From: Zonotrichia leucophrys gambelii
Taxonomy: Eukaryota > Chordata > Aves > Passeriformes > Passerellidae
Reading direction: 5' to 3'
Length of the DNA stretch: 64,000 nt
Assembly (NCBI RefSeq): GCF_028769735.1
Contig: NC_088177.1
Location: forward strand, 25,762,099-25,826,098
Below the pieces are notes generated by a model. The model was not told the DNA's origin. It worked only from the letters and a program-made list of their open reading frames with translations, and did not search any database. Numbering within the stretch: position 1 is the stretch's first letter; the number at the start of each line of letters is the position of its first letter. Of this stretch, positions 13,373 to 27,100 are shown piece after piece. A program made the translations under genes and the position numbers.

Positions 13373-16300
13373 TTGTATTGTGCCTTTTTAGAAATTTCCT
13401 ATGTAGATGGATGAATTAGTAGCTCACTACATAAACCCTAAAGTGAGGGCGTGGTCATAGGGTAAGGGCCCTATGTTTGTTGAAGCTCTTTTAATTAAAT
13501 GTATTTGCTAAAAGACTAGAGGGGAACAGGCATTCCTGTTGGAAATTCAAGCCATGTACATTTTTCTGAGAATCCTACCAATTCTCTATAGCATAATCCA
13601 GTGATTTCAGTGACTTTTTTGGCCACTTTGTCAGCTTAATGGAGACAGCTCTGATCTGAGCTATGGAATAAATGAGAGAGCCTTCAAACTCCCCTGAGAA
13701 CCTCTATTCCACCTCTGGCCTGCTTCCAGTACAGCAGTAATTGTACAATTACAGCAGCATTATATATAGAAAATTAACATGAGTTCTCAAGTCGTTCAAC
13801 AATAGCTAAGCATAATTATTTACACTGCAGTCACAGAATTTCTGAGAGGAAAAAAACACTAGGCTTTTAGGGAAGGAAAATTGTAGCAATTACTGGCCTA
13901 GTAGTTCTTTTTACAGTAATGTTGATGTATTTGAAAGGAAGAAATTTTTTTTAACTTTAACCTGCAACATAAGCTCTAATGTTGGAATCAGTCTGCACAC
14001 ACTCACTTCAGGAAGCAGAGGGAGCTGTCTGATGGCAATTACAGTTCTTACTGCCAGGGAGCCAGGTCACAATTAACAAGCTGGGACATCATAGCTTGCA
14101 AAAAGACAGGCCTCATATGCTTGGGAAGACAAAAGAAGACACATCACATTATACTGTAAGATAAAGCTGGCATTTAATTTATACCTACAGAATAATTACA
14201 TTTACTTTTGCTATGACTGAGTAAAAACTAACAACTACTCACCAATATGGGGTATTTATAGTACAGAAACTAAACTGGATTCTTTTGTAGTGGGAAAATC
14301 CTCCACACTTCTGGAAAATTTGTAGATTAATAGAAGAGCCATGATATCCAAAACAGTACGAAGAAATATAGTACCCCTGAAACATGCCCGAGTCAGGTAC
14401 AAGTAATAGACTTGTAAAGTGCAGCCAAGATAAGTGAACACAGTGAATTATTGTAGCAGCACACTTACTGGCAAATAAGGAGTAGTGGTTATAATGAATT
14501 AGTAAAAGACTTTTTTTTTTTTTTTTCACAAATAGGAAATCCTGCTGTAATCAAAACAGCTGTGGTTCTTTAGTTCAGCACTGGTAAACCCAGCATGTGG
14601 AGGTGTGCTGCCTGCTGCCCAGTGAAGCTGTGCCCCTTGAGATAACCAAGAGCTGTGCCAGTGTGTTAGTGATGGCCAGTGCTGTGAGTGTGGCAGGAGA
14701 GTGATCACCTGCAAGAGACACTCAATAAGGGCCTTGTCTTCAGAGGGTGCTCACAGCCAGAAAATGCAACAAGGAACCACAAGAAGCCCCAGCCTAATGG
14801 AAATAAAGAATTTATCTGGTGGTAAGGCTGGATGTATATCCACAAGAATGAATGCCAGTGTTACCCTGCAGGCAACCTTCCCAAAAGTAAAAGAACAGCT
14901 CAATTGAGATTAATGGTCTTTTTTGCTGAGGCCCAGGGGAAGTCCTAATAAGGCAATGTGTTAAAAAGTGAATGTAATTTATAATACATGCAAACTTTGG
15001 AAGGTATACATAGCAATTGACACTGAATGAGAAATCTCTTATGCCTTTCTCACGCTGCTTTTTAGAGACACTTTCTCCTGTTGGATTTAAAGTAGCATTC
15101 AAGTTTCTATTTTTTGGAAGGACAACATGCCATAATGGAAACTCTTAATGATGTCACACTGAGTAGGCACTGCTTCAAACCAGCTTGCACTGTGGCCACA
15201 GATGATAGACTTCTACAATCTAAGCTAAAGTAATTGTACTTACATGTGTTGATTTTGCTTGCAGTGACATTTTTTCTAGGTTTTCTTGAATGTTAAACTT
15301 AGGTTTTCTCCATTTCCTATCATCTGCACTGATCTTACATATTTGTGCTCACACAGTCATGACACAACACCTTTCCACAAAAAACAAGGCCATAAATTTT
15401 TATACAGTAATTCCTGCATCAAACCAACCATTTGTAGATGAACCAGACCGGTATCCTGTTAAAAGGTATGTAATTTGAGAATTTGAATTTGATATGATAG
15501 AGATTTGATCATTTATATAAATATCCAACACACACATACTTTTAAGGGTAGGGGAAAATAATTTACTGTTTCCTTCACTACATACTTGTTCAATATTATA
15601 CTTCAACTGTCCTGAAAAATCCTACACAAAACAGTCACCATCATGCAAAACTTTTTGTTTTCTGATACACACTGAGTATGTAAGGCATGCACCCATTCTT
15701 CTCATTTATACCAATACATATAAATACATTCACAAATACACATCTCAAGTACACTTATCCAATCTGAAATAATTACATTCAGATGCTGAACAGAATACTT
15801 ATACATAGCAGAAATAATTCAAGGTCTTCAGCTTTTTCTTTTATCATCATTACTAAACAGTGTTCCATTTTCCCCCAGTAGATAGAACTATTAAAACAGA
15901 GAAGCAGAACTTTTCTCTGTCTTTACCAGGTCTACCTAAAGTCCTCTTCTTGCATCTTACCTTTTCTTCTAACCAAAATTTTAATCTCGCTTTGTCCAAA
16001 AGTCTGATTCTTTCAAATAGTCAAAGGAAACAGAAATCCTTCTATGTTTTGCAGCCATCCTTCCTTTAATCTTTTGCTTTCAGATAGTGCTTGCATCTTC
16101 TCATCTCTTCCTCATTTAATTGCTGTTCTTGAGTGAGCAGTACTCCCAATTCATGTATCCTCACCCTCAACATAACTGTCACAGCTTGCAAATCATAAAC
16201 CATTACAGGAGAAATCCAGGCAGGTGTAATTCTGTTGACCACAGAGAGCTGTGTTAACTACCCACAGCCTTGTTGTGGTCCTAACATTTTACTGAATAGT

Positions 16301-19300
16301 CTGTGCATAAGCTGAACATTCCTTAATACTCACACCATACAATCATCTTCCATAATTTTTAGTGCTCTACATGATGGTATTTGTATGCTACACTAATTGA
16401 CTCATTAAGTTTCTTTGTAAGTATTTTTCTCATGACTAATTTGTTTCATAAAATATTTAACTTAAAATAAAACTTTTCTTAAGAAAACTCATCCTAATTG
16501 AAGGATGTTCATCCTACCCTAAAGCAATCAAAATAAAATTTCCTACATACTGTTAAAATCAATGACAGTCCTACAGATAATGCATAGAGCAGCAATTAAT
16601 CAGAATTGATCTATACCATGAGAAAAAAATTATACTTCAATAAATTCAAAATGTACTCTTATTTTTCAATCTATTTGGTGTAAAAAAACTAAAATTATTT
16701 CATCTCCTGCAAGAGAATAGTGGGTTACCCCAAAGCATGGTTTAGAATCCAAGATTTTAAAGCACATTTTTCATATTACATACAGTACTAATGTCTCAAC
16801 AATCCTGTCCAAACTGACCAAGGTTCTGTGCTTGTGGTTCTTCCTCAGTCATTGTTGGTACAAGCTCATATTAAATCCACAATTAAATTAAATAGCTGCC
16901 TTAACATTTGCCTTACTATTTTTAAGGCGAGGGATAATGTTGCGTGGCTTTTGTCTCATATTCTTAAGGAAACAAAAGATCTCACAAAAATTATATGAGA
17001 CAAATTAGTAATTTTTAAGATAAACTTTTATTGAAAAATTAAAACTGCATTGCATAACTTCTTTATAACTTCAACATTTCTTAAACCACAAAACAGAGAT
17101 TCTGTTTAAAAAATCCCTTCCTATTTGTCACCATTCAAAAAACAGATTATGAGCTAACTTCATGATGATTTTAAAATTCTGGATTATTCCCAAGGCCCCT
17201 GCTTCTGGCTGTCTGCCATGAATGGTATAATCTATCTTCTCTAAAAATTACCTTTAATAACACAATCAGAATTTTTCTCATTCAAAATCACCAGCTGCTC
17301 TTGATTTTTATCCAGTGGTCAGTCTTTTCCAAATAAATGATATCATTTCATAAGCACTGCAGCTACCTGTTCAGCTAAGATCTTGCCTATTGTTTAATTG
17401 ATCTGAATTCACACATGCAAAGTTACAGTGATTGTCCCTGTGATTTTAAAGGCAAAATTGCTAGCTCAGAGTGTAATTTAAACCTCAGAAAAACAAAGTT
17501 GCTCCCATGGAGTTAAAATGCTTTACATTAGTCAATACTCCTGTATATCCTTACATCCTAATCCCTCACAGTCAATAGTATATGGATTTAAAAGAAGGAA
17601 AGTTCCAGGTCAGTGTTAGTCTGAGAAGCTGTGGCATATTACTCAGATGGAAATGACCTAAAAAGAAAAAAGATGAGTTTTCTCACTAATGACTACAACT
17701 GCTCTGTTAAAATCAATTAACCAAGTCAGAAATTAATACGAGCACGGTGCCTGTTGAACACCTTTTTGCTATATCTCATAGGAAAACACCCCAGAAGTTG
17801 ATATTAGAATCAAAAGCTTTGCAAAAATCCAATTGTGGTCATCTGTGTCAAGACACAACACTGCAGAAAAGCAAGATAAATGCAGAGGGTAGGAAGATAA
17901 ATCCAAGCCCTCTGTCTTTAGAGACAGCACCTATGCATTGAGGGTCTCACTTCCCAAACAAGCAGGAGGAGCTCCATTATTCCCGCTCAGCTGCAAACCA
18001 TCAATGGCAAAAGGATGCTTTTAACCTTCAAAACACAAGGTACTTCATAAAAGGAAGAAGCAGAAATGTTAGTGAGCAAAACGTTATACATGCCCTGAGG
18101 AGGTCTAGATCTGTTTCTGACTGCATTTCAGAACTGTCAGGGGTGTGCTGTAGGAATGCCATCAGCTGTATTCTGGTCCTTCCTACAGCTTCATGATCAG
18201 GATGAAGATGGTTCTCTTCACCTTATTTATTTGCTTCAAGGAGAATTAACAGCTCAGATACATTAAACTACTATTAGAATGTTGAGATGGTGATCTGGTT
18301 ACAGGGTTCTTGAGGTTAAAATATTAAGGTTAGAGGACTGAGGGGAAAATGGAGCTTTAGCAATACCATTATTGACAAGGGAGATGGAGAAAATCAGAAA
18401 TTCCCACCTAAGAACTGGGGTAATCATAAGAACCATGGCATTTGTGTGGAAGACCTAAAATCCTCTAGTGAAGCTAAGTCATCAGTTATATGTCTTTGGA
18501 TTAATTATATTAGCTCATATTGTTTCTCATAAACAAGAAGTACTGAAAGAATTTTTTCAATTTTCTGTAGCTGCCCTTTGAATAAAGTAAAACTGAGACC
18601 AGATTTCAGACAGAAGTCTGAAATAAAAATGTGACGTGCTTCTTCAAAAAAAGCTTCTTCCTGTACTCTAAGAACAGCTCTCAATGAGAGGTCCTCTAGT
18701 TTTGATGAATAGCTGGTATCTATAAAGTTTGGCATTCAATATTATGGAATTTAGCACTAAAGTCAATGTTTATGCCAACTACACCTGTACTGCAGGCCTC
18801 AGGTCATACAGCATGGATGTTTCCATCAGGAAATGTCAAATATTGACTACAAAGTAATACAATGGGCTTATAATTGAGCAAGATTGAGGTTTGAGATCAA
18901 GAAGGAAAGAAACCAACAAACACTGTCTTGAAAAAATCTAATGAAAGGAATACTGCATTGGTATGATTACTAGGGGGTTTCATGATATGGAGTAACAATG
19001 CAGATCAATTTAGAAAGTCATACTCATAAATCTAAAGGTCAGTGACAATAATTTTTAGCTTCAACTCGATTTGAAGAAAAGATTTTACAGAAGATTTTGA
19101 AAGAGGAATAAGCAAGAGTTCTATGAAAACCTGGAAAGGCTGTGCTGTAGGAGACAGCATTTACTGTAGCAGCTTCTCCCTTCTCCCTGTGCTAACACAA
19201 ACCTGAGACAGCATCCTCAAAGCACAGCCGGTGGCACCTGCGGGACGGAAATCTCTCTTACCTGTAGCTGTCTTTCCACAGGACTGACAGGGGCCAGAGA

Positions 19301-19659
19301 GACTGCAAAAACTGCATGGCATGACTGTATTTCTCTGAAAGTTTCTAAAATAATTCAATTTTATTACTGAGGTGGAGGGAAGGGAAAAAAAGCAATTAAT
19401 TACTGCTTTGCAAAGAATCACGTATGAAAACACTTGAAATTAGCATATTCCATTTATCACCATGACACTAACTCAGTGAACAGAGGATTATTGAATCTCC
19501 ATTTTGTTCCACTGCTGTGTTTCTAGTATGGACTTTTCCACTCAGTAATATTGATTAGCTAATGATTAAAATTGATTAAGCTGCAGATGAATCTGGTGTC
19601 TATACTTTGAAAAGACTAACCAGTTGAAATTATTGGGACAAGCTGGCTGTATTAAAAGA
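13373..19659. other. Intergenic DNA downstream of GAD1
   Basis: AT-rich DNA between the solo LTR and the GAD1 3' end. A T-run lies at about 14511-14526. Segment 14560-14720 is somewhat GC-richer without an interpretable frame. No coding exon, RNA gene or bounded transposon is supported. Confidence 0.5.
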
Positions 19660-19678
19660 TACTGAGATTACTTTTGGT

Positions 19679-19688
19679 TTTATTTATT
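19679..19688 (-). terminator. GAD1: Candidate distal polyadenylation signals of GAD1
   Basis: Two overlapping AATAAA hexamers on the minus strand, read as tttatttatt on the plus strand. They lie about 1.3 kb past the GAD1 stop. Usage is inferred. Confidence 0.4.
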
Positions 19689-20627
19689 TTATAAGCTCCA
19701 AATTCCATTTTAGTGAAATTCCATTTCACTAAAAGAATGATGTGGTTAAAACTCCCACAGAATTTAGTTAAAATGGTCACAGAGGTCAGTTCTGAAATAA
19801 AACTCAAAAACAGGGGCCTTGGGTAGCAATCAATATTCACTAGAAAAGCATTCAGAACACTGAACAGTCTGACTTTACAATAAATAAAACTGAAATTTCT
19901 AATAATTCTAATAGATTAAAGGGATCCCATAATTTGATAGTCTATACACAATGTCAGAATTCCTTATCTTCAGTAAAATTATCTGTAAGTTATACTTTAA
20001 GGGCACTAGGATTTAAACAAAAGTGTCAACTAATATTTTCTTATTTTTTCTTTGGCTCACAAAGACACTAAAATACCATAAACATTATTTAGAACTTCAA
20101 TAATATATAAATAGGTTACATTACAAACAGAAGAAAATACAAGACAACTCTTCAGCATGGTAAATCTCTGCATATAAATAAGCAAATGTTTCAGATACCT
20201 ACAATTAAACAGTTATCTTGCTGTAAAACTATTACATTTAAATCCTTTTACACAAAGTAATTTAACAATAATATACACAATCTACACAAATTAACCTCTA
20301 AAAATACAGCAATAATATACCTGTTACAATGACTCTGCTACTGTCATCCCCTGATTTGACACTAAAGGGCAAGTACAACTATTTTACTCAAAGGTGCTCT
20401 TAGAGATTGCTGTTTTGTATGTGAGAAAAGCACCAACAATAAGATCTAATACTGTTATACATTTTCTTTAGCTCCTAAGAATCTACATTTTAGAAATGTT
20501 TCTATATGTCTGTTTCTGTCTGGCAGAAAAACTTGTAGCACATTATCCACACCAAAGTTGTTGAAGGAAAACTTAATTTTCTTAAAGTGGAAAACATGCT
20601 GTGGCTTTGATCTAAGTTTATAACCAC

Positions 20628-20692
20628 TTTATATATATATATATGTATGTATATATATAATTATATATATTTATTTATACTGTACATATATA
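20628..20692. repeat. TA-rich simple repeat in the GAD1 3'UTR
   Basis: A run of alternating AT with a few interruptions (tatgtatgta, ttattta). It lies inside the GAD1 3'UTR if the distal polyadenylation signal is used. Confidence 0.85.
20670..20675 (-). terminator. GAD1: Candidate proximal polyadenylation signal of GAD1
   Basis: One AATAAA on the minus strand about 310 nt past the stop codon, at the edge of a TA-repeat tract. It could be used for a short 3'UTR isoform or could be chance in AT-rich DNA. Confidence 0.3.
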
Positions 20693-20983
20693 CTGTGCAG
20701 AGTTCTTAATTTGCTATTTTAATATCTATTAATTTTCTGCAGTCTACAATAAACAAGACCAATGTAAGAGTCAATAGTACTTCAACTTCAAGATAATACA
20801 TTTTCCCTCAATAATATGATCTAACAATACATATATATTTCAGTAGCCTATAGTTGTTTTGTTTAAGGATGTCTTAGGAGATTGCAACTTACAGAATTTC
20901 CTTTAAACATGTTCTGCAGAACTGGGTTTAAAAAATAGCCAGTGCTGGAAAACAGTGAATTCCAGAAATAAATCATTCAACCA

Positions 20984-21157
20984 CTACAGCTCCTGCCCCA
21001 GCCTCTCAATTTCCTCAATGAGGAAGTCAATGTCAGACTTAGTTGCTGCTGGGTTTGAGATGACCATTCGGAAGAAGTTGACTTTATCTCCCTGAGGCTG
21101 ATATCCAACCATGGTGGTGCCTGACTCCATCATCAATGCCTTGATTTTTGGTGCCAC
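20984..21157 (-). CDS. GAD1: GAD1 coding exon 16 (C-terminal domain and stop)
   Basis: Encodes residues 534-590 and the TAG stop. It begins [20 protein letters not shown], contains [15 protein letters not shown], and ends [10 protein letters not shown], the C-terminal domain of GAD67. The acceptor on the minus strand is ...atgataaag, preceded by a long T-run and a GT/CT microsatellite. The reading frame enters in phase 0 from exon 15. Confidence 0.97.
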   Translation of the reverse strand: MAPKIKALMMESGTTMVGYQPQGDKVNFFRMVISNPAATKSDIDFLIEEIERLGQEL

Positions 21158-24100
21158 CTTTATCATAAAAAAAAAAATCACAAAAAGAGAGAGAGACACA
21201 CACACACAAAGAGAGAAGAAAAAAATTATTCTTTCCTTGTACATCACAGCATTTCTTAATTCAGAAAAAAGAAATCGGCAGGCATTTGTTTTAATAAAAG
21301 ATGTCTGTAACAAGAAAAAGCTTGAAAAACTAAATAAGATTTAAAAACTAAGTAAGGTTGGCTAATTAAAGAAAAATTGACAACAATAATATCCATCTTT
21401 TTGATTTACAAATTAATAGTATCCCAGAGTATTTGCTGTATAATTATTTTATATATTAAATGTATATCTCATTTCTTTGTGCTGAAGATTTTGTCATGAT
21501 GAAACATTTTCTGCTTCTGTATGAATGTCCACTCCAGACCTTCTTGAGGGTAGTGGATATTTTCCATGAGAATATTATGTATTCTCAAAGAATTTTATAT
21601 GGGGGGACAACAATGGAAATTTTTCAACAAGATCTAAGTAATAAGTAATATTTTTTGTTAGGATAAGCCATGGAAACCTTCCAGTAGTTTTGCAGTACTG
21701 TGCATTTACCACAATCTCACTTCCTTGGTTTAATTTACAAGGAATAATGTTCTGACAGTCTTAATATTTGGTATTGACTAAGCCCAGTTTTTCCATCCAG
21801 ACTTTCATTCTCCTGCTCTACTCTCTGCCAGGCAAGGTCAGATGTCTGGCTCTTTCACTGTTTTGTAGAATGCTTTATGGTGTCCTCTAACATTTAACAG
21901 GGTTAAATCAAATATTTCATCCCTCTTGCTGTTTCTTACTTCTTACCGCTATCTTCCTCTATTCTCTCTTTGTTTTGGCAATTTCTTTATCTAACATGGG
22001 ACTGGCTTGACTCAGGAATTTTACCCAGGAATTTCTAGTCCCTTCTATTCTCTTCCCCCATTGTGATGCAGCCATTAAATCCTCTACAAAATCTTCCAAG
22101 TTTGCTCATTCTTCTCCCTGCCTTAACAAACACTCACACATACAGACACAAAGAGCAATTATTTTTGACACTGTGATGTCATTCTTTTGTCTCCTGAATG
22201 TATTTCATTCCTCTTCTGTCTAAAACACTACTACAAAATTACTGTATTTCGCTTCCCTCAAGTCCTGAATAACATTCTATCTTTTCTGGTGGTGCTTCTA
22301 TGATGCCTTCCCTTTCCTCTACTACTTCAAATAAATGTATCCCAAAGTCCTCCAAAGGGTGTTCATTTTCGCTGATATGCATTAATGCATTGGCATTTAA
22401 AATCAGAATAAATACCTGAGAAGGAACTCACAGGTTTTCATGTCCTTTACCTGTCCAAGCATTTTCCAACAATTACCCTCTGTTTCTCTTGTAGATAAGC
22501 TGTCCTATCCAAAGGCCTAGCTACTTTTTGAAGGCTTGTAACACTTTGAGCACAGGATAACTGAATATGTTCTGAATCTGGTTCTATAGGGAAAACATTA
22601 CTTGAACATCAATATAAATGAAAGACACAAGTGAACAAATATCAAGGCCATTACAAGCAATGGAGAACTGACATCTCAGAATTTGGAATTATCCTTTTAC
22701 ATTTAACCAAAAATACTTACCCTGTGTAACTTTTCTCGTCTCTCATCAGAGTCTGGCATGCCCCTGAGACTTGGAGGAATATACCAAAAACATACATTTG
22801 TATGCTCTGGCTGCAAAAAGAACCAAACATATGCATCAATTAAAAAAATTATACAGATCATTCCCACACTAAAGGCTAGTCAGTAACATATTTTATCACA
22901 GACATGAAAGACAAAATATAGTATTAACTTTCCTAGTCCTGCATGTTAAAGAGACAGAAATGGATTACAGTACTGCTGCTTGCCTCTGCTGCCTTAGATT
23001 CCCTATACATTGTCCCATTTGCAATATTTAGGTTGCTAATGAAGTGCAAGTGCTTTTCACCCTTGTGCAGTTCTATGAGTAACTGCTTTTCAGGATCACA
23101 GCAAGGGCAATCCAATTTTCCTTTCCTTAGCAAAGGGAGAAATGAAGTTTATACTATGATCCAAAGGTTTCTGTACTGGCACTGGCAAAAGAATATACAG
23201 TAAAAACAGCAGATTCTCACTTATGTACTAATAATCTCAGTATGAGTAGGTTGTATTAAAGCGTTCTTCATGCCCTAAACTGAGAAGGCCTCTGTGGAAG
23301 AAGAGGAGATAAACCTGACATTTATGGTACAAAACCACACGCATTTGACAAAAAAATCTGTTTAGATGCCAATAGTCATCTAGTTCTTTAGAAAATCAGA
23401 GCAGTTTTGCATAGCTGTCTTGAAGAACTGTGAGAAGCATGAAGACAGATTTGGCTCACACATATGTGAAAGCAAACTTACCTGCCCTTCAAATACCATC
23501 TCAAATTCTTCTCTGTTTTTGATTTTAGTGTAGAGATATTCTGCCAGCTCCAGGCATTTATTGATCTGATTTTCAAATCCTACTGTACCCTATTTTAATA
23601 AGAAAGTAGGTATTAGTTATATGGTCATTTTTTTTCCTGCTCTGATGCAATCACCTTTTCAGATAAGTTTCACTCTTAAATATTTTCAGGCAGAAAACAT
23701 TTAGCAGTATTATTTCTTGTAACTTAAAAGCAGCATTAACCAAGGTTAAAAAGTGGCTAAAGGCGGCGCAGTTGTAAGTCGCTATTTGGTTTGTCTCATT
23801 TTAAGAGAATTTATTATGAAAATAACAAGGATTTTCGCTATTTTTAGTAGATTATTTTAGGTCTTTTATATTTTTTGGGCTTCCAAAAACATTATAGATA
23901 TTATGTCCTGGCTTCACAGCTGCTGCTGAAAGACCAGAAACTTAGAATGGGAATTCAGTTGAAAGTGTAAGAATTGGGAAGTAAAATATTTCCTCTGAAC
24001 AGTTTGCTACAAATGTGAATTTAACCAGCAAGCAAAAGTCTGCCATACGTTTACCATGTCACTTGCCTACCCGCTGATATCTTGTCAAGGTCATAATCCC

Positions 24101-27100
24101 AGAAAAAGTATATGAATATTGATAATAAATAGTTGGTTTTTTTTTTAAAGTACACTTTGTACATAAATGAAGAATCAAGCATTTTCTCCCAAAGTGAAAA
24201 TTGGTTTATGATTTTGGAGTTTATAATTAGATTTAATATCAATTTTATTTTAAAAATTAGACTCTGGACAGGTTACCCAACTGAATTCCCATTTTGCCAG
24301 CAGAAGATCAAGAATAACAGTAATGAGATGACTGCAGATAAAGCAACAAAAATGGAATGTGTTTTCTTGACTACATGAATCCTCATCTTGTGAACATGTA
24401 AGCCTGGCCAAAAGCCCATGCTTAAATTCAGCCATCCAGGCATACCACAGTAGTACCAGAATAACTGTGGAATCGTCACTTGGGCAATGCTAGCTCAGAA
24501 AAAGGCCTTGTTTTGAGTTAAAAAGTCACTTATAAAATCTATACATTGAAATGTCATATTCAAAGGACCCTTGTAAGTCATCAAGGCTGCTCTGCTGTTA
24601 CAAGTAATCTGTCATAAAATACTATCCAAGTTTAGAGCATCACAACAAGAGATCATTTTGGTGCCCTGCACTCTATGGTTTTTCTGCAGGACTCATCTAG
24701 TGACTTAAATCTTTCTTCTAATTGCCATCTGAATTTACTGACAGCTAGCATTGTTCTGCAATTCACACAGTACCTTTCTGAGTTAACACTTGGATATTTC
24801 TGTGTTTAGAGATTGTAATGACACAAACATGTATGTTAAAATGAAGTATTCCATTACATGACACTTAGAAATTAAATAAATACATTTCTGTTTTTGAGCT
24901 AAACTTTTGTTATTTACCTTTGCTTTCCACATCAACCAGAATTTGAAAATGTCTACATGTCGACCACACTGTATTGCCTTATCTCCAGTGTCATAGGAGA
25001 CATCATACTGCTTGTCTGGCTGGAAGAGATAGCCTGCACACATTTGATTGCAGCCCTGAAGGATACCCTACAACAAAAAGCATGTACACTTACATTACTT
25101 ACCTGGCATTTGTGCATGAGAGAATGTACACATTAATAATGTATAAAAATGTATTTCAAACTTGTACAGGAGGATTGTTCTTTGATGGGACATATTATAA
25201 CATACTGATCCTGTTTTGCAAACCTGAGCCACAAAATTAATTTCATTAACCTAAGGTGGTTCTCTTAGAAGTCTCTGAGTAGCCATATGGTCTTACACAC
25301 AGAAACACCCCCCTGAGAAAACATTCACAGATTAATTTCGAGACTTAGTTTGTGATATTAGCTTTCACCACTTCAATTTATAAGGCTATGTTCTTTAAAC
25401 TTAAATTTATGATTTGCTAAATTACACACTAGAATAAAGCTGTGGTCTCTCAATGCAACAGATTGCTACACAAAATGGAGTGAAAAAATGTAATCGAAGG
25501 TTTAAACTTTGAATGTTGTTCAGCTTTATGACACTTAACATTAGGGATAAGTATAAGCACAAATAACATAAACTGGACATTTTTTGCATATAAATAAATA
25601 TGGTTCACAAACCAATAGAAATCTAGGGACTACTGGTAAAAATGCCTGGTGGAAACACCAAGCAGCAAATTCCTTATGTTACACAGAAGTCTTATATGCG
25701 ACATGTCTAAAATGGTTCGTATTTCCTTTAGAAATTCCTTAAAACTGCTTTTTGCAAGAAACTTGAAGACACCAGTGTGTCTCATAAATGCAAAAACATC
25801 TATCAAAGTTCTCATACAGAGAACAAAAACTCTTGCCAGAATCCTGCAATAGCTGGCACAATAAGCATGCACGCCACTAAACAAAGGCTTGTGCTTCCCT
25901 TCAATAGATGTGTTTTACAAAGGGAAATAAATGCTGCAGTCCTCAGTTTAGAGATGGATTGGAAAAGCAATGGCAGACCTGGGGCTGCAGCTTCCAATTC
26001 TTCCATCCCAGTTCTATACACAGGGATTACTGCTTCAACTAAGTGCTTCTAGTAGCAATTGGCATACAAGAGGTTAGTAGGCAACATCATTAGTCCTATC
26101 CACATGTGATACCACATATGATATGATTTTTTCTAATCATTTAATAAAAATATGTATTGCTTAAAAGAAACAAGACACAAGGTTTTTCTTTAATTGATGA
26201 CAACTAAGAATCTAGATGCTAGCCCTAAGAGCCATAATAAGACCAGCATGTTTTCTTTTCAACAGAACTGGGAAACTTCTAAACCACTGTGTAAGGTAAA
26301 AACTTGCTTCTTACTTAAGCAGTTTAGACTGTGACCAAGTACTAAAGCAAAGGCTCTGTGTTCAATGTATCACAGAAACAAGGGGGCAGGTTGTCAGTAC
26401 ATTAGCATGGTTCTGTTGTTGCTATCAGAATATGCACAGATCCAACAGGTGAGGATCTGACCCACGTTGTCTACTACTTTAATTTAAAAAAGCCAAAACC
26501 CCTAGGACAGATAAAACAACTTCCAAAACACAGTGTAAATCCACACAATTATTCCTTCCAAAAGAAGTTTTGAAATGAAACAGATTTTGCAGTACCCTCT
26601 TAAAAAGTAGGGCTGGATATTTACTTTTTAAAAAAAATGTTTAATTATTAAATATAAGGCAGACCTTCTCCCGGACAAGAATGGCAGAACATTGTAACAA
26701 CACTCCCATCATCTTGTGTGGATTCCAAGTGACTGAGTTGGCTCTGCAAAAAAATTACACATTCAGATAGGTTTGGAAAACAGAAACTTAATCTGAAGCA
26801 GTCACCTTTGTTTTCTGCTTTCAGCTGCAAATACAGGGAGTTTTGACCATGATGATATCACTGGGTATTATTGCTTTCTTATGTGTCTTCTTTCCCAGCT
26901 ATGCTGTCCGGGAAAGGAATTTTTTTCATGTTAACATTGCAATATCAGACTTGTGATTATTTTATATTATTACTAATATCAGCTAATAAGTATCAGCCTG
27001 ATTAGCTGATACAGTAACATCATCCCCAGATGAGTTCTCTTCTAGAAATAGCACTAATAAAAATAACAAAACCTCTTTGATATGTTCTATCGATTCAGGG

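Larger units (their letters stand above)
19660..20983 (-). other. GAD1: GAD1 3' untranslated region (approximate end)
   Basis: This is the sequence following the GAD1 stop codon on the minus strand. A proximal AATAAA (as tttatt at 20670-20675) would give a 3'UTR of roughly 320 nt. Two overlapping AATAAA hexamers at 19679-19684 and 19683-19688 would give about 1.3 kb, closer to the length I recall for mammalian GAD1. The UTR is very AU-rich, with an alternating TA tract at 20628-20692 and a hairpin at 19708-19734. The true end cannot be fixed from sequence alone. Confidence 0.5.

Noticed and set aside
25068..25110. Consensus donor CCAG|GTAAGT at 25103/25102 just before exon 13
   Set aside because: No convincing acceptor precedes it at exon distance, and the true exon 13 acceptor follows within 36 nt.
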